35,558 nt of DNA, taken from IMG/VR virus record IMGVR_UViG_3300049489_000672, positions 1-35,558 of that record; one strand, given 5' to 3'. The translations under genes were made by a program, and so were the position numbers. The notes beneath the pieces were generated by a model. It had not been told where the DNA came from. It did not search any database and saw nothing but the letters and a program-made list of their open reading frames with translations. This document shows, piece after piece, positions 29,818 through 35,558 of the stretch. The number at the start of each line of letters is the position of its first letter. Within the stretch, counting starts at the first letter, position 1. The stretch comes from a virus.

Positions 29818-30135
29818 TTATTTCATGATGTTATGTACTTCCGGATCGACCTTTGGATGCTTTGATGTTGCAAAAGCAAGATACTCGAGCTCATCACGTG
29901 AGAAGCCGTCCGACAAAAAACCTCGCGCAGCTGACAGTGTTCCGTCTCTCAGCGCTGCAGCGATGTCGTCAGTAGACTTTCCGTCCATGGACCACGTCAC
30001 CATCACACCCTCGTGATATATCTCTGTGACCACCCCTTTAGTGCCGGATGGAATCCCGGAGAAGCTTGCTAGCGTCATGCACACCTCTCCGAGAGTGCAC
30101 TGCTTTTCGTCTATTCTTTTCGTAAGGAAAAACAT
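29818..30135 (-). CDS. Hypothetical protein with SH3-like segment
   Basis: A 105-residue protein. Residues about 22-50 (GIPSGTKGVVTEIYHEGVMV) read as a small beta-barrel or SH3/KOW-type segment. The C-terminal half is helical (DIAAALRDGTLSAARGFL) and carries acidic and basic residues. The function is unknown. It lies between RusA and the small charged protein in the early operon. Confidence 0.5.
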   Translation of the reverse strand: MFFLTKRIDEKQCTLGEVCMTLASFSGIPSGTKGVVTEIYHEGVMVTWSMDGKSTDDIAAALRDGTLSAARGFLSDGFSRDELEYLAFATSKHPKVDPEVHNIMK

Positions 30136-30139
30136 AAAT

Positions 30140-30583
30140 TTATTTTTCTTTGGTTATTTTTATAAATACTTTTCCGACTCCATCATCCGCTTTTTTGCTC
30201 TCAAAGGATCCTGCTGTAACATTCTTGTCGTTCACAAAAAGAGCATCGAGAATTCCTTTAAAAACATTGTCACCGTCGGCATGTGCCTCGTTGGCCCATT
30301 CGATGCGGATGTCCATGCGTGCTGTCGACTTATCGAGGCGTATAGGCTTTGCAGGTCTGCCTGTTCTGATCATTTCCCGGACCGCCTGCTGATTATCGAG
30401 ATCGAGATGGAATCCGGATGTCTTTGCAGCTCGTTCGAACTGCTGCACAACATGGTCCTTCCACGCCCCATACCGGAGTGCTTTGTCAGTCCACTTGGTG
30501 CCTTGCGTGACGCGCGTGTAGGGAATCGGGTTGCCCTTTGGATTTTCTTGATTGCCGGTTATTACGAATTCGATGATCTGCAT
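30140..30583 (-). CDS. rusA: RusA-family Holliday junction resolvase
   Basis: A 147-residue protein. The RusA signature HADGDNVFKGILDALFVNDK (101-120) supplies the clustered aspartates (Asp103, Asp105, Asp113, Asp119) that bind the metal in this family. The N-terminal strand pattern (EFVITGNQENPKGNP) fits the fold. It would resolve branched intermediates made by RecT-mediated annealing before packaging. It follows the DnaC-like gene by four bases. Confidence 0.85.
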   Translation of the reverse strand: MQIIEFVITGNQENPKGNPIPYTRVTQGTKWTDKALRYGAWKDHVVQQFERAAKTSGFHLDLDNQQAVREMIRTGRPAKPIRLDKSTARMDIRIEWANEAHADGDNVFKGILDALFVNDKNVTAGSFESKKADDGVGKVFIKITKEK

Positions 30584-30587
30584 GGTC

Positions 30588-31124
30588 TTAGATGTTTACC
30601 TGCACTTTTTGCACGCTTTCCATTCGGCGATCTTCTCCAACAAGCTCGATCACGTCACACATTTCGACGATGCGCGATGCCGTACGATCTCCCACTCGGT
30701 CAGCAAGGTCAGCGATCGGAAGGTTCGAGGTGAAAATGATCGGCAGGTTTTCTTGGTAGCGGTGATTGATGATCAGGTAGAAAGTCTCTGCAACGAAGTC
30801 GGTTATCTTTTCAGATCCGATGTCGTCGAGAAACAGTAAGCCTCTCGAGCCCATGATGCGCTCTTCCTCGCGGTCCCTGTCATAAAGCTTCTTGTCAAAA
30901 TCGTTCTTGATCGATCGTAGGAGCTCGGTTGTGTTCCAAAAGATAGATTTTCCTCCCTGCTCGTCCCAGTGTTTCTTGAGAGCGTATGCGATGTGAGTCT
31001 TTCCGGTGCCCACAGGACCATGGATATACATGCCTCTACGAGTTTCGCGAATCTTCTCAAAGCGCTCGCGGATGTCCTGCGGTACTTTTTCGTATTCTGC
31101 GTTTTGATATTTTGGTGGAATCAT
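30588..31124 (-). CDS. DnaC/IstB-like AAA+ helicase loader
   Basis: A 178-residue AAA+ ATPase. Walker A is GPVGTGKT (36-43), Walker B is LLFLDDIG (96-103), FTSN (131-134) serves as sensor 1, and RTASRI (147-152) supplies the arginine finger. Size and motif spacing match phage DnaC/DnaI-type loaders. It probably delivers the host DnaB helicase to the phage initiator. Its start overlaps the initiator stop codon (ATGA), so both are coupled. Confidence 0.88.
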   Translation of the reverse strand: MIPPKYQNAEYEKVPQDIRERFEKIRETRRGMYIHGPVGTGKTHIAYALKKHWDEQGGKSIFWNTTELLRSIKNDFDKKLYDRDREEERIMGSRGLLFLDDIGSEKITDFVAETFYLIINHRYQENLPIIFTSNLPIADLADRVGDRTASRIVEMCDVIELVGEDRRMESVQKVQVNI

Positions 31125-31807
31125 AGATTTTTGTATTTACCTCCTGCGACGCTGCCGTCTCTTTCTTTGAAATCTCGCTTGACCGCATTGATCAGGAATG
31201 ACTTATAATTTTTGTACACTTTGCCCTTTCTCTCGCAATAGAGCTTGAGGTCCTCGCCCTTGCTCTTGATCTCTTTTTCCGTTGCATTGAATCGTCCTAG
31301 AAATTCTTTGATGTCTTCGGGTGGAATGTTAGACAGGTAGCTGATTGACGCGGTGCTCTTCTCTTCCCTTACCTTACCTTCTCTTAACTTCCCTTCTCTT
31401 CTCTTACGCGGAGCATTGTCTCCCTCTGGTATGTCGTTGGTATCCCTTTGGTTGTCAGAAGGAAATTGACCATCTGGACCGGGGTATTCTGCTCGTCTCG
31501 GCCGGTCACTTCGGAACGTCTGAAAGCTGTCGAAATTTAGAATCTCGATGTACTTTTCTCCCTTGATTTCGTAGATCTGTATGAGCTCGTTTTGCACCAT
31601 AAGATCGAGATCCTGCTGCACTTCCTGCTCAGTGATCGTCCTCATCGGCACGATCTTCGCCTTGATGGATATGGCGTCTCCCTCGAGGTGTCCGAAGTCG
31701 TCTGTGTGCGGAATAAGCCATGTGTAGAGAAGAGCAGAACGATCGGGCAGGCGGTTCACCTTACGGCTCGTCGATATTGTTTTTGAAAGCATGCGTCGTT
31801 CAGCCAT
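31121..31807 (-). CDS. Phage replication initiator-like protein
   Basis: A 228-residue protein. The N-terminal 100 residues form a winged-helix-like region (WLIPHTDDFGHLEGDAIS, TEQEVQQDLDLMVQNEL) typical of phage replisome organiser proteins. A charged, low-complexity linker (about 115-150, RKRREGKLREGKVREEK) precedes a C-terminal helical domain (about 155-215). It sits directly upstream of the helicase loader, as initiator genes usually do. The origin is not identified. Confidence 0.65.
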   Translation of the reverse strand: MAERRMLSKTISTSRKVNRLPDRSALLYTWLIPHTDDFGHLEGDAISIKAKIVPMRTITEQEVQQDLDLMVQNELIQIYEIKGEKYIEILNFDSFQTFRSDRPRRAEYPGPDGQFPSDNQRDTNDIPEGDNAPRKRREGKLREGKVREEKSTASISYLSNIPPEDIKEFLGRFNATEKEIKSKGEDLKLYCERKGKVYKNYKSFLINAVKRDFKERDGSVAGGKYKNL

Positions 31808-31811
31808 AAAA

Positions 31812-33944
31812 TTATTTAATGTTAAACCCTTGAAGTCTCACGAGGCCTTTGTTGCCCGGATACATAAAGAGCATGTCGCCCTTTCCTGCAAGCCTTTCCG
31901 CTCCGGGTACTCCAAGGATCACAACAGAATCAGTCGGTGAAGATGTGGTGAGCGCGATACGTGTAGGAAAATTCGCTTTAATAAGTCCTGTAATAACATC
32001 GACCGATGGCCTTTGAGTAGCCACAATGAGGTGTATACCAACTGCTCGAGCCATCTGCGCGAGCCTTACGATCAAGAGCTCGGCGTTTGCGTCCACTCGA
32101 TTGAGCTCGTCCTCTGCATCGTGATTCTCAAGAATCTCGATGAGATCCGATTTTGTGAAATGGTTTATCGGTGCGAGTCCGCCAGAGCCGAGCTTTGAAG
32201 CTTTCTTGTAAAGCCATGGCTTGCTTTTCGATGAGTAAGATGGACCTTTGTTGCCTTCCTGCGCCTTCGCCTTGATCATGAAGTTTGCGAACTCGTCGAT
32301 CACGACAACTCGGTAAGGCAATCTCTTTGAATGATCGCGCTTTGAGGCATTGAATTCGCTGATGTCGCGCTTTCCTGCCTTTTCGAGGATCTTGTAGCGG
32401 TTTTCCATCTCGTCCACGAGGCCTAGAAGGGCGCGTATCGTGTCTTCGTACTCGTATATGACCTTTCCCTCGACATGAGGCTTTTTGGCAAAGCTACGAA
32501 GCTCTACACGCTTAGGATCAATCAAAGTGAGTCGAAGCATCTCCGGTGTCATCTGCTTGGTGAGTGCCTCGAGTATTGTGTGCAGCAATACCGATTTTCC
32601 GGATCCTGTAGATCCTGCGACAAGCAAGTGAGGCATCTCATCTAGTGGAACGTACATAGGCGTGCCGTTTACGTCGACTCCGATAGGGATTGAGAGCGTA
32701 TCTTTGATTATGAAGTTGTGATCAAGCTTTATTGATGTTCGCTTTTCATTCTCAACCTCAACGCCGATAAGGGATGTTCCGGGAATTGGCGCAATGATCC
32801 GCACGTCTCCTTTAACCTCGAGAGCTCGTGTGATGTCATCCTTGTGTTTTTTAATAGTCGACATTCGCACTCCGGCCGACACCTTGAATCGGTACTGAGT
32901 CACTGATGCGCCTACTTTAGTCTCAACAGGCTCGACAGGTATGCCGAACTCCGCGAGACGCACTTTTACCTTTTCTTCCGGCAAGAGGTTTTTATTGATG
33001 TCGCTATCGAGGCGAGAAGCAACGAACTTCTTTGAGGTAAAAGCAACATCGCGGACCTTGTGCATGACCTCAACGTCCGACATGTCGGAGCTGATGAGTC
33101 CTTGCGAGTATATGGTCCATGCGTGATCGCCGTCGAATGTGTCTGAGAGGTTTGGTAGAAAGACAGGATCACTTGAGAGGAACTTCACGACATCCTTGTA
33201 CAGGTTGTCGAAAATGATGTCATAAGGCTCGTGATCGCAAGGCACAACCCAGTCTCGAATCTGTGGCGGTCTTTTTCCTGTGAGCTCGTCGACTTTGTTC
33301 TCAGTGCGCTTTATTTCTCGGAAGATAACTCTGCGAATCTTGATACCCATTGCAGAGAAAACAAGCCTTTTCAAAAACATCGCTTGAATGATTTTGATGC
33401 CATCCTCGTCTTCGAAGTCTGTAAATTTGTCCTTTACTTTGAAATCGATCACGTCGACGCTTCCATCTCTGTTTTCGACGACAAGATCGGGCTTACCGAC
33501 TCCGGGCAAAGGAAGAATGTCGCCATGCAATGACTTCATTTCTCCTTCGAGCTTTGTCTCGCAGGCAAGGATGTTGTGGTACTGAGGCTCTTCGGCAAAA
33601 TAGAAGTCGAGAGCTTTTGTGTATCCTGTGAGGATTGCCTCTCTGCTTCCGGTCTTTCCGTAGTTGATGTATTCATCGTTCTGCTTTGCGATGTAGTCGA
33701 GGCCGAATTGTCTTGCCTCGCCGCGTGCCTCGATTGGATCCGCTGATACAGGTATGTCTTTGTGACCTCCGTAGTAAAGTTTTAGAGCTTCGTGCACAGC
33801 TGATCCGATGACACCCGATACACCGAGCTTTGTGTCATACACACCGAGGATTTCCTTCATCTTAAAGATGATCGGATTTCGCAAGAGTTGAGTGAGCGAA
33901 GAATATGACAGCTTCGACACCGGCATTAGTCTTTGTTCACTCAT
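31812..33944 (-). CDS. Fusion of RecB-like PD-(D/E)XK nuclease with FtsK-type DNA translocase
   Basis: A 710-residue protein. Residues 1-260 form a RecB/Cas4-like nuclease: SYSSLTQLLRNP near 13-24, His51 in IGSAVHEAL, Asp153 in GKPDLVV, the IDFK motif (Asp167, Lys169) and Gln187 in IIQAMFLKR. Residues about 335-405 match the FtsK alpha domain (RIIAPIPGTSLIGVEVEN). Residues 415-710 are the FtsK/HerA motor: Walker A GSTGSGKS (444-451), Walker B VVVIDEF (546-552) and RLAQMARAVGIHLIVATQRP (627-646). A ~60-residue insertion follows Walker B, and the gamma domain is absent. It overlaps recT by ATGA. I infer that it resects DNA ends processively for RecT. Confidence 0.9.
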   Translation of the reverse strand: MSEQRLMPVSKLSYSSLTQLLRNPIIFKMKEILGVYDTKLGVSGVIGSAVHEALKLYYGGHKDIPVSADPIEARGEARQFGLDYIAKQNDEYINYGKTGSREAILTGYTKALDFYFAEEPQYHNILACETKLEGEMKSLHGDILPLPGVGKPDLVVENRDGSVDVIDFKVKDKFTDFEDEDGIKIIQAMFLKRLVFSAMGIKIRRVIFREIKRTENKVDELTGKRPPQIRDWVVPCDHEPYDIIFDNLYKDVVKFLSSDPVFLPNLSDTFDGDHAWTIYSQGLISSDMSDVEVMHKVRDVAFTSKKFVASRLDSDINKNLLPEEKVKVRLAEFGIPVEPVETKVGASVTQYRFKVSAGVRMSTIKKHKDDITRALEVKGDVRIIAPIPGTSLIGVEVENEKRTSIKLDHNFIIKDTLSIPIGVDVNGTPMYVPLDEMPHLLVAGSTGSGKSVLLHTILEALTKQMTPEMLRLTLIDPKRVELRSFAKKPHVEGKVIYEYEDTIRALLGLVDEMENRYKILEKAGKRDISEFNASKRDHSKRLPYRVVVIDEFANFMIKAKAQEGNKGPSYSSKSKPWLYKKASKLGSGGLAPINHFTKSDLIEILENHDAEDELNRVDANAELLIVRLAQMARAVGIHLIVATQRPSVDVITGLIKANFPTRIALTTSSPTDSVVILGVPGAERLAGKGDMLFMYPGNKGLVRLQGFNIK

Positions 33945-34783
33945 GATATTATTTCTTCGTTATCCGGAACGCTCTGATCTTCGTCTCCGGTGCTGTGTAA
34001 TGCTCGACCTGTTGCGATACCCGACGCGTCACGATTGTCTCGAATGATGTTGCTGTCCTTGTTGTCCTCATCAATAGCTTTTGCGATGGTGTCGTTCTTT
34101 GGAAGAATCTTTGCAAGCTGCTTGATGCAGGTCTTTCTCCACATGTGGAGCTCGGGATCGTTCTTTGAATTCCAAGGCGAATACTCAGATCCTTTTGCCT
34201 GTGAAAATTCCTTGAATTTCAAAACCTCTTCCTTGCTCATCACCTTAAAGACTTTCTCTCCGTTCACGACTGCGATCGCATATACGGCGATTGCGTCACC
34301 TTTCGCACCAACAAGAGTCGGCTTGTGAATGAGTTTTGCTTCGAGCCCCTCTTCGTATGTGAAGTCATCGTTTGCGTAAACGATGTTTGTCTTGATTGCT
34401 GAGACTCCGGCGCGGTAGAGAAGTGTGATGATTCCTTGGTAGCCAAGCTGAAACTGCGCCTTGCCTTTGTATGGCAACACGTATGCTTCGCCGGATACTG
34501 TCGAAGGATAGAGCTTGTACTCTGCGCACGACATGAATGCCGTCATGAGAGATCCTTTGTCACATTTCAAAAGCTCAGGGATTTTCTGCACAGATCGAAC
34601 GATTGAGCTCATGAATTTGAGAGCCTCTTCCTTGTTGCCCTCGAAGTAATTTGTGATTTGTTTTTGGTAGTCGCCGACGAGTGAAGCTTTGAATACTTCG
34701 ATGTCCGTCATCGGCTTTTTGTTCGGAGTAGTGACAACATGTGTCGCTACTTCCGGATTTTCTTGATTGTTTTTTTCAGTCAT
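33941..34783 (-). CDS. recT: RecT single-strand annealing protein
   Basis: A 280-residue protein from the ATG at 34781-34783; five codons more are possible from 34798. RecT hallmarks are visible: LYPSTVSGEAYVLPYKGKAQ, FQLGYQGIITLLYRAG and HMWRKTCIKQLAKILPK. The acidic, Thr/Asp-rich C-terminus is usual. It anneals complementary single strands for recombination and for concatemer formation. It is coupled to the following nuclease-translocase by an ATGA overlap, so the two are almost certainly partners. Confidence 0.92.
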   Translation of the reverse strand: MTEKNNQENPEVATHVVTTPNKKPMTDIEVFKASLVGDYQKQITNYFEGNKEEALKFMSSIVRSVQKIPELLKCDKGSLMTAFMSCAEYKLYPSTVSGEAYVLPYKGKAQFQLGYQGIITLLYRAGVSAIKTNIVYANDDFTYEEGLEAKLIHKPTLVGAKGDAIAVYAIAVVNGEKVFKVMSKEEVLKFKEFSQAKGSEYSPWNSKNDPELHMWRKTCIKQLAKILPKNDTIAKAIDEDNKDSNIIRDNRDASGIATGRALHSTGDEDQSVPDNEEIIS

Positions 34784-34819
34784 ATTTAGTGGGTCCATTT
34801 ACCCCTGCTCATACGCTCC

Positions 34820-34882
34820 GCCTTATAAGTAGAGCTGGCCGTCGATAAGCCCAAAATAAGCAGGTATAGATGGATATAAGGC
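34820..34882 (-). promoter_or_regulatory. Inverted repeat and possible leader peptide before recT
   Basis: GCCTTATA (34875-34882, minus strand) and TATAAGGC (34820-34827) form a perfect 8-bp inverted repeat over 63 bases. Beyond it the minus strand has GGCGGAG, three bases and an ATG opening an eight-codon ORF (MSRGKWTH) that ends two bases before the preferred recT ATG. It could be a regulatory leader, but the structure is loose and no T tract follows. Confidence 0.3.
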
Positions 34883-34884
34883 TT

Positions 34885-35175
34885 TTAATTTTTAATGTCG
34901 TCACTTTCGTCTTCGTCGTTTTCTTTTAGCTGACAGATGCACTTTCGCGTGCCGATCGGTGCCATGTGAGGCTCTCCCGGATACACGTAGTCCATCTCCG
35001 TAACTTCTCCAGTGCCAAGGCAGTCGGCGCATACTTCTTCGACTTCGCACTCCTGTTTGCATTGCTTGCAGGTGTAGATTTCGATTGGATCGTGATGATC
35101 TCGGGGATTGTCTTTAAAGTCTTCGACGAGATCTGCCTTACAACACATGGAGACTTCTGTAGTCTCGTGTGCCAT
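34885..35175 (-). CDS. Zinc-ribbon protein
   Basis: A 96-residue protein with several Cys pairs: CC (11-12), CKQCKQEC (36-43), CADCLGTGEV (49-58) and a late CIC. CADCLGTGEV resembles the DnaJ zinc-finger repeat CxxCxGxG. Two treble-clef or ribbon zinc sites are likely. The C-terminus is acidic. Function is unknown. Being next to recT, it may be a nucleic-acid-binding accessory. Confidence 0.6.
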   Translation of the reverse strand: MAHETTEVSMCCKADLVEDFKDNPRDHHDPIEIYTCKQCKQECEVEEVCADCLGTGEVTEMDYVYPGEPHMAPIGTRKCICQLKENDEDESDDIKN

Positions 35176-35179
35176 AGAA

Positions 35180-35350
35180 TTATTTGATGACCGCTTGCAA
35201 TGCGTGAGTGGTGATCGTGCCTACGTAGAAGTTATCTACTGGACGCTGACCGGATGATGCCCAAGCAAGGAATCCGAATACATCGAGCAAGAGAATTGCT
35301 GCAATGAAGATCCCTGCGAATTGGAATACTGGTGCGTATGTGTTTGTCAT
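35180..35350 (-). CDS. 56-residue membrane protein, first early gene
   Basis: The ATG at 35348-35350 opens MTNTYAPVFQFAGIFIAAIL, with LLLDVFGFLAWAS continuing the hydrophobic segment (about 9-32), then a polar tail ending in HALQAVIK. One membrane helix is predicted. The gene is five bases upstream of the zinc-ribbon gene. It is the first gene after the right-hand repeat on the early side. Host-takeover or superinfection roles are guesses. Confidence 0.6.
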   Translation of the reverse strand: MTNTYAPVFQFAGIFIAAILLLDVFGFLAWASSGQRPVDNFYVGTITTHALQAVIK

Positions 35351-35373
35351 AAATTTGAATTATTAACGTCTCT

Positions 35374-35404
35374 AATAAAATCGACCGAGCGCAGTTTCGC
35401 GCTC
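35374..35404 (-). terminator. Terminator-like hairpin upstream of the first early gene
   Basis: On the minus strand GAGCGC and GCGCTC (35387-35404) close a GAAACT loop, and TTTTATT follows at 35374-35380. It precedes the first gene by 24 bases. It may terminate read-through from the repeat side, or attenuate the early operon. I see no convincing promoter between it and the repeat. Confidence 0.4.
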
Positions 35405-35439
35405 TGCGCCGGAGAAAGATCACCATCAAACGCTCGTAA

Positions 35440-35549
35440 CATTTAAATGGCTCTCGGGACCGCTCTCCGGTGCAAAACAAAAAACCTCGCATTTCTGCGA
35501 GGTTTCTCTAAGCTTTTTTATTTAGGACGGGACCGTTATATCTTAAACT
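35440..35549. repeat. Right copy of the 110-bp terminal direct repeat (candidate attR)
   Basis: Identical to 1-110, including the terminator hairpin (35482-35505) and the left arm of the second inverted repeat. The sequence then departs: ctattagac follows here, where agatagcgg follows in the left copy. In the prophage reading, these nine bases are the start of host DNA beyond attR. In a circular-assembly reading they would be an error or a variant. Confidence 0.9.
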
Positions 35550-35558
35550 CTATTAGAC

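Noticed and set aside
31281-31291. Further GTTGCATT match inside the replication initiator gene
   Set aside because: It lacks the final AC and lies within a coding region, so it was excluded from the GTAATGCAAC family.
35440-35549. tRNA fragment as integration target in the repeat
   Set aside because: No T-arm consensus or CCA end is seen. The repeat contains terminator-type hairpins instead.
1-35558. CI/Cro-like repressor, CRISPR array, tRNA genes, tape measure
   Set aside because: I looked for each and found none that could be supported. The lack of a recognisable lysogeny repressor may reflect an unfamiliar family, or the HTH proteins at 246-458 and 27471-27935.

Overview
The window looks like the essentially complete genome of a temperate, short-tailed double-stranded DNA phage (or prophage) of about 35.4 kb, framed by a 110-bp perfect direct repeat (1-110 and 35440-35549). 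Nearly all genes lie on the minus strand, so the genome reads from right to left. Host inference: a Candidatus Patescibacteria (Parcubacteria/Paceibacteria-like) bacterium. The reasons are a secreted Thr/Ser-rich protein (6006-7217) of a style I associate with that group, lysis enzymes of types I associate with it, the standard genetic code, and a general lack of Shine-Dalgarno sequences (most starts follow AT-rich stretches such as TAAATATG). This rests on recognition, not a database search.

Right arm, early genes (35350 down to 27061): a small membrane protein, a zinc-ribbon protein, the RecT annealing protein, an unusual one-chain fusion of a PD-(D/E)XK nuclease with an FtsK-type DNA motor, a replication initiator, a DnaC-like helicase loader, a RusA resolvase, a run of small coupled ORFs including YopX, an MT-A70 adenine methyltransferase split by a frameshift at a G7 tract, and an HTH/zinc regulator behind a promoter-attenuator. 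The phage appears to supply recombination and helicase loading while borrowing the host helicase, primase and polymerase.

Middle, virion genes (26489 down to 9767): small and large terminase, a large portal, accessory proteins, scaffold, major capsid protein with an inserted beta domain, head-tail connector, nozzle-like protein, tail proteins, a LysM protein and a probable ejection protein. No tape measure or tail-tube gene is recognised, which favours podovirus morphology. Two small membrane-protein genes on the plus strand (9377-9764) interrupt this block as a probable moron operon.

Left arm (9233 down to 1): a structured RNA with a predicted pseudoknot, an HNH endonuclease, two fibre or surface proteins, a second tyrosine recombinase, and a lysis cassette (TM-anchored coiled coil, papain-like endolysin, holin, transglycosylase). 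Then come the integrase, a small Xis-like protein and a probable attachment region with three 11-bp repeats. Regulation appears distinctive: seven same-orientation copies of GTAATGCAAC precede gene blocks, and both recombinases plus the HTH regulator each have a promoter, a structured leader and an intrinsic terminator before the start codon.
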